Source: Rhodobacterales bacterium HKCCA1288 (GTDB lineage Bacteria > Pseudomonadota > Alphaproteobacteria > Rhodobacterales > Rhodobacteraceae). Taken from it: 64,000 bases of DNA. Of this stretch, positions 52,268-60,735 are shown one piece after another (the first letter of the stretch is position 1; each line of letters begins with the position of its first letter). Location: assembly GCA_015693905.1 (NCBI GenBank), contig CP065161.1, positions 1,054,001-1,118,000 of the forward strand, given 5' to 3'. Both the position numbers and the translations under genes were made by a program. The notes beneath the pieces are model-generated. The model saw nothing but the letters and a program-made list of their open reading frames with translations, was not told the DNA's origin and made no database searches.

Positions 52268-52746
52268 TAATTCTCCCTGCCGCGCAGGGTCAGCCGTGCA
52301 TAGGCAAGCCCCGAAGTTGTGGCCTGACATTGCGCTTTTTGGCGCTGTATGGCTTCGGCGTCATACTCAGACAGGGCCACGGCCAATTCCTCCATGCGAT
52401 CACATTGCAAAAGGCCGCTGAGAATATCGTATTTCAATTCGATACTGACCAAAGTTGAAATCTCATCGGAGGCACTGGCGCGCAGATCGCTCATGCCCGC
52501 GCTGATCCCTGCATCCAACTGGCTACGCGCCTCGCGAAAACACAGGGCCGCAACCGCGTTCATATCATCAGGCTCGGACAGGCATGGTTCGATTGCCGCG
52601 CTGACACAATCCAACAGCTGCGCTTCGGTTTCGATTCGCTCGGAAAGGCAGGCGTTAAGGGTTTCGCGGGCATCTTGCGCGGCCACAGGCACGGGGCCAA
52701 TCAGCCAAATTCCAACAGCAATCGTAGAAACAGCAATCGGTTTCAT
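52267..52746 (-). CDS. Secreted hypothetical protein, first gene of the azlCD operon
   Basis: A 159-residue protein with a signal peptide (begins MKPIAVSTIAVGIWLIG, cleaved after VAAQ) and a helical mature part with paired Cys (ACLSE, DCVS, PCLSE, LCFRE), so it is probably periplasmic and disulfide-bonded. I do not recognise the family; small lysozyme-inhibitor-like proteins have a similar look. ATG 52746 follows AAGGTGGAA. Confidence 0.65.
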   Translation of the reverse strand: MKPIAVSTIAVGIWLIGPVPVAAQDARETLNACLSERIETEAQLLDCVSAAIEPCLSEPDDMNAVAALCFREARSQLDAGISAGMSDLRASASDEISTLVSIELKYDILSGLLQCDRMEELAVALSEYDAEAIQRQKAQCQATTSGLAYARLTLRGREN

Positions 52747-52783
52747 AATGATTTCCACCTTCAAATCGCTTTGCTCTTGCATT

Positions 52784-52793
52784 TGGTATACCA
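52784..52793. promoter_or_regulatory. UxuR-type operator TGGTATACCA, proximal to the azlCD operon
   Basis: An exact core palindrome flanked by ATT and TTT, 38 bases before the secreted-protein gene. It forms a pair with the 52828 site, centre to centre 44 bases. Confidence 0.75.
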
Positions 52794-52827
52794 TTTGAAT
52801 TTTCTATAACAAGAGAACCATGGAAAA

Positions 52828-52837
52828 TGGTGTACCA
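52828..52837. promoter_or_regulatory. Second operator TGGTGTACCA, proximal to the dehydratase gene
   Basis: It differs from the core by one base and has AAAA flanks on both sides (AAAATGGTGTACCAAAAT). It lies 80 bases before the dehydratase start. Two sites in one divergent promoter region would allow cooperative binding or looping. Confidence 0.65.
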
Positions 52838-52917
52838 AAATTACGATTGCTCTGAGGGCGTGTAAGTAGACACACCGCTTAGCGCCAAATCGACAGGGAG
52901 AGGATTGGGAGAAAAAA

Positions 52918-54699
52918 ATGTCCAACACCCGTGCAAATAAACGATTCCGCTCGCAAGAGTGGTTCGACAATCCTAACAACCCAGGCATGACCGCGCTATA
53001 TGTCGAGCGTTACCAAAACTCGACCTTCACCCGCGAAGAATTGCAAAGTGAACGCCCCATCATCGGGATCGCGCAAACGGGCTCGGACTTGGCGCCTTGT
53101 AATAAAATCCATGTGTTTTTGATGGAACGGATCAAGCAAGGCATCCGTGAGGCAGGCGGTGTGCCGATGGAATTCCCCGTGCATCCAATCCAAGAGACTG
53201 GAAAACGCCCGACCGCCGCGCTGGATCGAAACCTGCAATACTTGTCTTTGGTCGAGGTGCTGCACGGCTATCCGATTGACGGGGTTGTGCTGACCACGGG
53301 CTGTGACAAGACCACGCCCGCCATGCTGATGGGGGCCGCAACTGTCGACCTGCCAGCAATCGCGCTCAATGGCGGCCCGATGTTGGATGGCTGGTGGAAT
53401 GGCAAGCGCGCAGGATCAGGCATGATTGTCTGGGAAAGCCGCCGCCTTTTGGCCGCAGGCGAGATTGATTACGAAGAATTCATGTCGCGCGTCTGCTCCT
53501 CTGCGCCCTCTCTGGGACATTGCAATACGATGGGCACAGCCTCGACCATGAACGCGATGGCGGAGGCGTTGGGGATGTCTCTCACGGGCAATTCCGCAAT
53601 TCCCGCCCCGTTCCGCGAGCGGATGGCGATGGCCTATGAAACGGGCAAGCGGATCGTGCAGATGGTTTATGAAGACCTCAAACCCTCAGACATCATGACA
53701 CGCAAGGCCTTTGAGAATGCCATAGTCGTCAACGCTGCGATTGGCGGGTCGACCAACGCCCCACCACATTTGCAGGCCGTTGCCCGTCATATCGGCGTTG
53801 AGCTGAATGTGCGCGACTGGGAAAAGATCGGCTATGATGTTCCCTTGATGCTGAACATGCAGCCCGCGGGCGAGTATTTGGGGGAAAGCTTCTTCCGTGC
53901 GGGCGGCGTGCCTGCGATCATGGCAGAGCTGCGCAAAGCGGGCCGCATCCACGAAGATGCAATGACCGCGACAGGCCAGAGCATGGGGGAAAACCTAAAT
54001 GGTCACAGCTCGCGCGATCACAGTGTAATCACCACCTACGACAAACCCCTGCGGAAGAATGCTGGGTTTAAGGTTTTGTCAGGCAATCTCTTTGACAGCG
54101 CCTTGATGAAAACATCCGTGATCTCCGCAGATTTCCGCGAGCGCTTTCTCTCGGAACCTGGAAATGAAGGGGTGTTCGAGGCAAAGGCGGTCGTGTTTGA
54201 AGGCCCTGAAGATTACCATGACCGCGTGAATGACCCCGCACTTGGTATTGATGAACGCACGATCTTGTTCATTCGCGGGGTTGGTGCGGTTGGCTATCCC
54301 GGTTCGGCGGAGGTGGTGAATATGCAGCCACCAGATCACATCATCCGCCAAGGCATCAGCCACTTGCCAACAGTGGGCGATGGCCGCCAATCTGGCACAT
54401 CCGAAAGCCCCTCGATCCTCAACGCCTCACCTGAAAGCGTTGTTGGCGGTGGTCTTGCCTATCTTCAAACGGGCGACATGGTGCGGTTGGATTTCAACAG
54501 CTCGACCTTGAACGCTTTGGTGGACGATGCGGAATGGCAGGCCCGCATTGATGCTTGGAGCCCACCAGAACTGCGCCATCAAACCCCATGGCAGGAAATT
54601 TACCGCACCCATGTGGGGCAATTGGCTGATGGTGGCTGTTTGGAATTGGCGACAGCCTATCAGAAAATCGGACGCGATCTGCCGCGTGATAACCACTAA
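52918..54699 (+). CDS. IlvD/Edd-family sugar-acid dehydratase
   Basis: A 593-residue Fe-S dehydratase. Cluster cysteines are C61 (DLAPCN), C129 ([11 protein letters not shown]) and C202 (LGHCNTMGT), with candidate carbamylated Lys at K131. The same spacing is known in [2Fe-2S] L-arabinonate and D-xylonate dehydratases, so this is more likely an aldonate dehydratase than IlvD or Edd proper. It makes 2-keto-3-deoxy acids. Two operators lie in its promoter and an SDR follows after 36 bases. Confidence 0.86.
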   Translation: MSNTRANKRFRSQEWFDNPNNPGMTALYVERYQNSTFTREELQSERPIIGIAQTGSDLAPCNKIHVFLMERIKQGIREAGGVPMEFPVHPIQETGKRPTAALDRNLQYLSLVEVLHGYPIDGVVLTTGCDKTTPAMLMGAATVDLPAIALNGGPMLDGWWNGKRAGSGMIVWESRRLLAAGEIDYEEFMSRVCSSAPSLGHCNTMGTASTMNAMAEALGMSLTGNSAIPAPFRERMAMAYETGKRIVQMVYEDLKPSDIMTRKAFENAIVVNAAIGGSTNAPPHLQAVARHIGVELNVRDWEKIGYDVPLMLNMQPAGEYLGESFFRAGGVPAIMAELRKAGRIHEDAMTATGQSMGENLNGHSSRDHSVITTYDKPLRKNAGFKVLSGNLFDSALMKTSVISADFRERFLSEPGNEGVFEAKAVVFEGPEDYHDRVNDPALGIDERTILFIRGVGAVGYPGSAEVVNMQPPDHIIRQGISHLPTVGDGRQSGTSESPSILNASPESVVGGGLAYLQTGDMVRLDFNSSTLNALVDDAEWQARIDAWSPPELRHQTPWQEIYRTHVGQLADGGCLELATAYQKIGRDLPRDNH

Positions 54700-54735
54700 G
54701 GCACGCGTGGCAGCGCAATACGAAGGAGGCCTATT

Positions 54736-55473
54736 ATGGGCAAGACGATTATCATCACTGGGGGCGGGGGCGGTGTTGGCCGTGCTACAGCGCGCCATTT
54801 CCTTGAACAGGGTTGGCGCGTGGGTCTGATTGGACGGCGCGCCGAAGCCTTGGAGGAAACGGCACAGGCCCATGATCACGCGCTGATCCTGCCCTGTGAT
54901 GTGACCGATGAGGCGCAGGTTGAGCGTGCCTTTCACTCCGCATATGAGGCATGGGGGCATTTGGATGCCCTGTTCAACAATGCAGGTGTCAGTCTCGGCG
55001 GCGCACCGATTGATGAACTCTCCGTCAGCGATTGGCGCAACCTGATTGATATCAATGTCACAGGCAGCTTTATCGCCGCGCGCGCGGCCTTTGGCATCAT
55101 GCGCAAGCAATCCCCACAAGGGGGGCGCATCATCAATAATGGCTCGGTTTCCGCCTATGTGCCACGGTGGGGGTCTGCCCCCTACACCGCATCTAAGCAT
55201 GCGATCACTGGGCTCACCCGTTCCATCAGCCTTGATGGACGTCCCTTCAACATCGCCTGCGGTCAGATTGATATTGGGAATGCCCTAACGGATATGGCCG
55301 AAAAGATGACCAAGGGCGTGCCACAGGCCGATGGCAGCATCGCGATTGAGCCCGTGATGGATGTGGCCCATGTGGCCGCGTCCGTTCTGCATATGGCGGA
55401 ATTTCCGCTTGAGGCGAATGTGCAATTCATGACTGTCATGGCCACGAATATGCCCTATATCGGGCGCGGCTGA
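54736..55473 (+). CDS. Short-chain dehydrogenase, sugar-acid related
   Basis: A 245-residue SDR with IIITGGGGGVGRATARHFL, NNAGVSLGGAP, NNGSVSAYVP and YTASKHAITG. AAGGAGG precedes the start. It follows the dehydratase gene and ends at a strong terminator, so the two make a bicistronic unit. Probable oxidation or reduction of a 2-keto-3-deoxy or related acid. Confidence 0.8.
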   Translation: MGKTIIITGGGGGVGRATARHFLEQGWRVGLIGRRAEALEETAQAHDHALILPCDVTDEAQVERAFHSAYEAWGHLDALFNNAGVSLGGAPIDELSVSDWRNLIDINVTGSFIAARAAFGIMRKQSPQGGRIINNGSVSAYVPRWGSAPYTASKHAITGLTRSISLDGRPFNIACGQIDIGNALTDMAEKMTKGVPQADGSIAIEPVMDVAHVAASVLHMAEFPLEANVQFMTVMATNMPYIGRG

Positions 55474-55498
55474 TCCGTTCAGCACAAGCAGTGCAAAG

Positions 55499-55527
55499 GG
55501 GGCGCACCATGAGGGTGCGCCCCTTTT
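55499..55527 (+). terminator. Intrinsic terminator of the dehydratase-SDR operon
   Basis: GGGGCGCACC (55499-55508) pairs with GGTGCGCCCC (55514-55523), followed by TTTT. It lies between convergent genes. Confidence 0.87.
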
Positions 55528-56429
55528 CATTCGGGCAGAACGGGGCGCTTTCCCTTTTGCCGCTCGCGCTGCCAAATATAAAGGCCCGAAGCGATGATGA
55601 TCGCCGCCCCTGCCAGGGTCCAAATTGTGGGGTAAGTGCTGAATATCACAATCCCCACCAAAGCCGCCCAAAAGACCTGCGTGTAAATAATCGGCGCAAG
55701 GATCGAGGCATCCGCCCACCGATGCGCGGTGGTGGCTGCAATATGCCCCAACGCGCCAAAGCCGCCGATAATGCACAGGATCACCCATGCCAACGGTGTC
55801 TGGGGCCATACCCAGACATTCAGTGCGAATGGGGCCAAGGCAACAGTGGCAATGCCGCTTGACCAGACCTGTTGGGTGGCATTGGTTTCGATCCCCGCCA
55901 AAAGTCGCGTCATGATGAAATAGGTGGAGGCCATCAATAGCGTTCCAAGGCTGAGGATCATCGCGGGGTGGAATTCTGCCCCCCACGGCTGGATCACAAT
56001 CAACACCCCCAAAAACCCCACACAAACCGCAATGATACGGCGCAGGCCGACCTTTTCACCCAAGATGGGGATCGCCATAAGCGTGATCACAATCGGCCCT
56101 GCAAAAGAGATGGTTGTGGTCACGGTAATCGGCAGGAATTTCAGCGCCTGAAAATTCATGATTGTGCCGATAAATAGCGCACAAGAGCGCAGAATTTGTT
56201 TTGTTGGCGCATTCGAGTGAAACACGCCCCGCCCTTCCTGCGGCAGATAAATCGCCAATGCATAAATGAAATGACCCGCATAACGGGCAAAGACAATCTG
56301 CAAAACAGGGATGCCCGCAATGCTCAGCCATTTGGCCGAAGTGTCGATACATGTGAAAAAGATCACAGCCAAGGCCATGGTCAATACACCTGCAAGCACG
56401 CGGTTTTCTCTGGGGGCGGGGGCGCTCAT
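55527..56429 (-). CDS. EamA-type DMT-family transporter
   Basis: A 300-residue membrane protein with two EamA repeats and about ten spans (ITVTTTISFAGPIVITLMAI, AGAAIIIASGLYIWQRERQ). The family mostly exports metabolites, though some members import. It is the last gene of the TRAP-led minus-strand operon. Confidence 0.82.
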   Translation of the reverse strand: MSAPAPRENRVLAGVLTMALAVIFFTCIDTSAKWLSIAGIPVLQIVFARYAGHFIYALAIYLPQEGRGVFHSNAPTKQILRSCALFIGTIMNFQALKFLPITVTTTISFAGPIVITLMAIPILGEKVGLRRIIAVCVGFLGVLIVIQPWGAEFHPAMILSLGTLLMASTYFIMTRLLAGIETNATQQVWSSGIATVALAPFALNVWVWPQTPLAWVILCIIGGFGALGHIAATTAHRWADASILAPIIYTQVFWAALVGIVIFSTYPTIWTLAGAAIIIASGLYIWQRERQKGKRPVLPE

Positions 56430-56436
56430 GATTGGG

Positions 56437-57159
56437 TTACATCGTCATGCCACCGTCAATGGCCACGCATTGACCCGTCATATATTTGCTTTCATCGCAA
56501 GACAGATACACGACCAGTTCGGCAATCTCATCAGCGGTGCCAAGCCGCCCCATGGGCTGCCGTGCCACGAAATCTTTCATCGCTTGCTCATAATTGCCCG
56601 TGGCATGCAACCGCCCCTGAAGGCTTGGCGTATCCACTGTGCCTGGCGCGATACAATTGGCGCGGATCCCGCGGGTGATGTAATCAGCGGCCACCTGTTT
56701 GGTCAGCGCAATGGTCGCCCCCTTTGATGTCCCGTAGATAAAACGGTTCGGCAAACCCCGAAGGGATGAGCAGACCGAAGCGATATTCACAATCGCCCCA
56801 TGGCCCCGCTCAAGCATCCCGGGCACGGCGGCTTGGATGGCATGGAAATGTGCCCGCACGTTTAGGTTCATCGCCAGATCAAACTCGTCATCAGTGGCTT
56901 GTTCAATCGTGCCAGAATGCACAACGCCTGAGCAGTTCACCAAGACATCGGGCTGTGCCTTGGTCACGGCTTCAACCAAAGCTGCCTTATCGAGAACGTT
57001 CAACGCAAAGCTTTCAGCGACATCGAGATCGGTGAGGAATTTATCATGCAAATCTGTAGCAATGACATGCGCCCCTTCACGCGCAAGGGCGATTGCACTG
57101 GCCCGCCCAATCCCCTGCCCTGCGGCTGTTACAAATACACGCTTCCCTTGCAGTCTCAT
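56437..57159 (-). CDS. SDR, 2-keto-3-deoxy-L-fuconate dehydrogenase-like
   Basis: A 240-residue SDR. It has FVTAAGQGIGRASAIALARE, NCSGVVHSG, NIASVCSSLRG, YGTSKGATI and APGTVDTPSLQGRL. The last segment and DPxxxxR-like spacing match the BDH2 and 2-keto-3-deoxy-L-fuconate dehydrogenase branch. It fits oxidation of a 2-keto-3-deoxy acid made by the UxaA-family or other dehydratase of the operon. It overlaps the next upstream gene by 4 bases. Confidence 0.8.
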   Translation of the reverse strand: MRLQGKRVFVTAAGQGIGRASAIALAREGAHVIATDLHDKFLTDLDVAESFALNVLDKAALVEAVTKAQPDVLVNCSGVVHSGTIEQATDDEFDLAMNLNVRAHFHAIQAAVPGMLERGHGAIVNIASVCSSLRGLPNRFIYGTSKGATIALTKQVAADYITRGIRANCIAPGTVDTPSLQGRLHATGNYEQAMKDFVARQPMGRLGTADEIAELVVYLSCDESKYMTGQCVAIDGGMTM

Positions 57160-58046
57160 GATGATTTCCTTCCCAAATTTTCTGCCATCCAGTCCACAAT
57201 CTGTGGCACCATCAAATCCCCCGCACCGCCTGCGACAATTTCAGCCAGTGTCGCATTCGCCGCGCCCGACATACGGCTATTGAGGCCCAAATCTTCGGCC
57301 ATTTGCCTGTAATATCCGACATCTTTGGCCGCATTTTGTGCCGAAAACGCCAGATCAATCTGCCCGTCCGTGGCGTAATTGCGTATAAATTGCATCATGC
57401 CCGAATGGTTTGGCCCAGCTGCCATCACCTCATAAAGCGATTGGCGCGCGATCCCCGCCTCATCGGCCAGTGCAAAGGCCTCGGCCATTGAAATCGCCGT
57501 GGTCATCGCAAAGTAATTATTGATCAGCTTGATCGTATGGCCGTTGCCAAGTTTTCCGAGGTGAAAGACGTTTTCGCCCAAGATATCCAAGATGGGCTTC
57601 ACGCGCGCATAAGCATCTTCATCCCCCGCACACATGATATTCAACTTGCCCTCATAGGCATGGGCAGGGGTGCGCCCCAAAGGCGCATCGAGGTAAATTG
57701 CGCCTTTCTCGGCCAGAGCCGCCCCGATCTTCAGCGTGGAGGCGGGCAATGATGTGCCAAAATCAATCACAATTTGGTCAGGCTTTGCTGCCGCCAAGAC
57801 ACCTGTATCGCCAAACATGCGCGCCTCAACCTGTGCCGATGTTCCCATGCAAAGCATCACAATATCGACCGCCGCCGTTAGGCTTGCCGCATCTGTCGCC
57901 TCAACCGCGCCTTTTGCAATCGCCGCCTCAAGGCCGCTGCGGTCTTTATGACCCAAAACCGTGACAGGGTGGCCTGCATCCAAGAGGCAAGACACCATCG
58001 CGCGCCCCATAAGGCCGAGCCCGATAAATCCAATATGTGCCGTCAT
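57156..58046 (-). CDS. Beta-hydroxyacid dehydrogenase family oxidoreductase
   Basis: A 296-residue protein: IGFIGLGLMGRAMVSCLL, substrate motif DAPLGRTPAHAYEG, and catalytic Lys in GHTIKLINNYFA. The APLGRTP signature is shared with the gene at 47857, marking them as one subgroup that differs from LtnD (APISGG). Substrate unknown, presumably a C3-C6 hydroxy acid. Confidence 0.82.
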   Translation of the reverse strand: MTAHIGFIGLGLMGRAMVSCLLDAGHPVTVLGHKDRSGLEAAIAKGAVEATDAASLTAAVDIVMLCMGTSAQVEARMFGDTGVLAAAKPDQIVIDFGTSLPASTLKIGAALAEKGAIYLDAPLGRTPAHAYEGKLNIMCAGDEDAYARVKPILDILGENVFHLGKLGNGHTIKLINNYFAMTTAISMAEAFALADEAGIARQSLYEVMAAGPNHSGMMQFIRNYATDGQIDLAFSAQNAAKDVGYYRQMAEDLGLNSRMSGAANATLAEIVAGGAGDLMVPQIVDWMAENLGRKSS

Positions 58047-58066
58047 GCGCTCTCCTTTTATGCTCT

Positions 58067-59131
58067 TTAAATACCACGGAAATCTGGCGGCACTTCACCG
58101 CGTGCCACAGGTTGCCCCTGTTTGGCCGATAGGGCGGTGGCCAAAGTGGCCTCCATCGCCGCCAGACCATCGGCACCGCTGCACAAGACATCATCCGCCT
58201 TGCCCGCCATCAGGGCTGCAAACCGCTCCATCTGTGCGCGGATTGGGTCAATGCGCGCGAAACTTTGCCCTGCATCCGCCGACAGGCCCTTTGACCATTC
58301 CACCTCGCCCTCATAATCGGCGTGCCAGAGTTTCAGCGAAGGGAATTCCAAAGCACCTTTGGTGCCCGTGATACGGAGGTAATCCTGCCCCGTTCCTGCA
58401 ATGGCGGGGTTTTCATATGTGCCTGCCTCAAAGCTCCAAGGTGAGGCCCCTGCATCTGAGATCAGAAATGACCCCAACGCCCCGTTTTCAAAGCGGAGCG
58501 CAAGGGCGGCTGTGTCCTCAATCTCAAAGCCCCGCCGCGCCGAGGATGTGAGAGCAGTCACCTGTGACAGATTACCGATCAAGAACCGAAGCAGGTCTAT
58601 CTCATGGCTGAGATTGGTCATCAATGGCCCCGCACCTGCACTGCGGCGCCATAGCGGGTCGTAATAGCGGTCATGTTTGCGCAACGACCAAAGGCCTTGA
58701 ACCCCAACCAAATCGCCAATGTCAGCAAGCCGTGCGCGGGCGGCAATGGTGAATGGGTGGCAGCGGCGGTGATGACCTGTCACCAAAGGCACGCCTGCTG
58801 CATCCGCCGCATGGATTACGGCACGGCCTTCGGCCATGGTCGCGGTCAGAGGTTTTTCTACAATCACCCCCAAGCCCTGACCAATCAGATCAAGCGCGTT
58901 TTGGTGATGGGCGGGTGTCGGTGTGGCAATGACTGCGGCAGCGGTGGCCTTTGGCACATCCTCAAGACTTGCCACCATCGGCAAGCCCTGCGCAGCCAAA
59001 TCTGCGCGGCGTGTCTCATCGGCCTCGACAATTGCGGTCAAAGCAATCAGCGGCGAGGCCTGTGCCACCTCGACATGGCGCATGCCGATTGAGCCTGCGC
59101 CAATTACACAAAGCGGAAGTGGCTGACCCAA
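58067..59131 (-). CDS. Gfo/Idh/MocA-family oxidoreductase
   Basis: A 354-residue protein with CVIGAGSIGMRHVEVA, the EKP motif in VIVEKPLTAT, and a catalytic-domain His in TNLSHEIDLLRFL. Such enzymes oxidise sugars, inositols or sugar lactones with NAD(P). It could supply an aldonate or keto sugar to the dehydratases, including a D-apiose-type oxidation, but nothing in the sequence fixes the substrate. Confidence 0.82.
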   Translation of the reverse strand: MGQPLPLCVIGAGSIGMRHVEVAQASPLIALTAIVEADETRRADLAAQGLPMVASLEDVPKATAAAVIATPTPAHHQNALDLIGQGLGVIVEKPLTATMAEGRAVIHAADAAGVPLVTGHHRRCHPFTIAARARLADIGDLVGVQGLWSLRKHDRYYDPLWRRSAGAGPLMTNLSHEIDLLRFLIGNLSQVTALTSSARRGFEIEDTAALALRFENGALGSFLISDAGASPWSFEAGTYENPAIAGTGQDYLRITGTKGALEFPSLKLWHADYEGEVEWSKGLSADAGQSFARIDPIRAQMERFAALMAGKADDVLCSGADGLAAMEATLATALSAKQGQPVARGEVPPDFRGI

Positions 59132-59141
59132 AACTGCCCCC

Positions 59142-60632
59142 TTACATCACCGCGCCAACTTGCCATGGCACGAATTCAAAATCGCCCAAGCCCTGCGCTT
59201 CGGATTTCGATTTTTCGCCCGAAGCCATGCGCAACCATGCTTCGTAAATCTCGCGGCCAACCTCCTCAACCGAAGCACCTTCGGTCAAGATGCGGCCTGC
59301 ATTCACATCCATATCTTCGATCAAGCGATTATACATTTCGGTATTGGTCGCCACTTTGAGCGTGGGCGATGGTTTAGATCCAAAGGCAGAGCCACGCCCA
59401 GTCGTAAAGACGACCAAATTACAGCCACTGGCGATTTGACCTGTGACGCTTGCAGGGTCATAGCCGGGGCTGTCCATGAAGGTGAAGCCTTTGGCGGTGA
59501 CAGGCTCAGCATATTTATAAACCCCTGTCAGCGGTGTGGTGCCCCCCTTGGCCGCAGCACCCAAGGATTTCTCAAGAATAGTGGTCAAACCGCCCTTCTT
59601 ATTGCCAGGGGAAGGGTTGTTATCCATCGAGCCACCATTGCGCGATGTATAGCCTTCCCACCATTTGATCAGCTCAATCAGCTTATCGCCCACCGCGCGA
59701 TCCGCCGCGCGGGCCGTCAAAAGATGCTCTGCCCCGTAAATCTCGGGCGTTTCGGCCAAGACACCCGTGCCGCCCTGTGCAACCAAAAGATCACAGGCAT
59801 AGCCAACCGCAGGGTTCGCCGTAATCCCCGACCACGCGTCAGACCCCCCACATTGCAGCGCCACCATCAATTCGGATGCGGGGCATTTCTCGCGCTTCAC
59901 ATCATTGACCACGGGCAGCATGGCGTTGATCTTTTCAATTCCCCAGTCCACCGTGCGGCGCAAACCGCCAATGTCTTGGATATTCATCGTCTGGAACAAC
60001 GGGCCGGGCTTTAATCCATAGGCCTCGGTCAACCAGTCGATCTGCATCATCTCGCAGCCCAAGCCCGCCATCAGAACGCCGCCCACATTGGGGTTGCGCG
60101 CATAGCCCCATAGCGTGCGCTGGATCAGTTCAAACCCCGTGCCATCGCCCCCCATGGCGCAACCTGTGCCATGCACAAAGGCCACAACGCCATCCACATT
60201 TGGATAATCGGCCAGACGCTCGGGCGTGAAATGTTCGGCAATCAACCTTGCCGCTGTGGCCGAGCAATTCACACTGGTCAGAACCGCGATGTAATTGCGC
60301 GTTCCAACCCGCCCTGTCGCGCGGCGATAACCCATGAAGTAATCGGTTTCTGTGGCAGGAGGCACGGGGTGCAGGTTGGTGGCAAACTCATAATCGGTAT
60401 CCACATTTCGGAATTCCAGATTATGGGTATGCACATGCGCACCCTGCGCAATATCTTCGGCGGCATAGCCAATGATCTGCGCATATTTGCGCACGGGTGC
60501 CCCTTTGGCAATGTCAGCGGTCGCGATCTTATGGCCGCGCGGGATCAGTTCGCGCGCGCCCTCCTCGCCAACCTCCAAGGCCTGCAAGGCCGTAACTACA
60601 TTATCCGCTTGAGAGAGACGCACCGTTTTCAT
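59142..60632 (-). CDS. UxaA/GarD-family altronate or galactarate dehydratase
   Basis: A 496-residue protein with an N-terminal SAF domain (about residues 1-95: PRGHKIATADIAKGAPVRKY) and the large dehydratase domain. That domain shows HGTGCAMGGDG, QCGGSDAWSG and GCNLVVFTTGRGS, with Cys likely binding iron. Length and domain order match full-length altronate dehydratase UxaA and galactarate dehydratase GarD. Substrate cannot be chosen. It follows the TRAP genes, so the imported compound may be a hexuronate, aldonate or hexarate. Confidence 0.85.
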   Translation of the reverse strand: MKTVRLSQADNVVTALQALEVGEEGARELIPRGHKIATADIAKGAPVRKYAQIIGYAAEDIAQGAHVHTHNLEFRNVDTDYEFATNLHPVPPATETDYFMGYRRATGRVGTRNYIAVLTSVNCSATAARLIAEHFTPERLADYPNVDGVVAFVHGTGCAMGGDGTGFELIQRTLWGYARNPNVGGVLMAGLGCEMMQIDWLTEAYGLKPGPLFQTMNIQDIGGLRRTVDWGIEKINAMLPVVNDVKREKCPASELMVALQCGGSDAWSGITANPAVGYACDLLVAQGGTGVLAETPEIYGAEHLLTARAADRAVGDKLIELIKWWEGYTSRNGGSMDNNPSPGNKKGGLTTILEKSLGAAAKGGTTPLTGVYKYAEPVTAKGFTFMDSPGYDPASVTGQIASGCNLVVFTTGRGSAFGSKPSPTLKVATNTEMYNRLIEDMDVNAGRILTEGASVEEVGREIYEAWLRMASGEKSKSEAQGLGDFEFVPWQVGAVM

Positions 60633-60735
60633 GGATGAATGACCTAACCTACCAAATGGCCGTTTGACGACAGAGCGCGCGCAAGGTGTGTGACCCTCGC
60701 GCGCGCCCCAATGATGTTTGACCTGTCCCCTGAGA

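Noticed and set aside
60660-60710. GCGCGCGC repeats after the UxaA-family gene region as a terminator
   Set aside because: The arms are simple GC alternation with a long loop and no T-tract, too weak to call.
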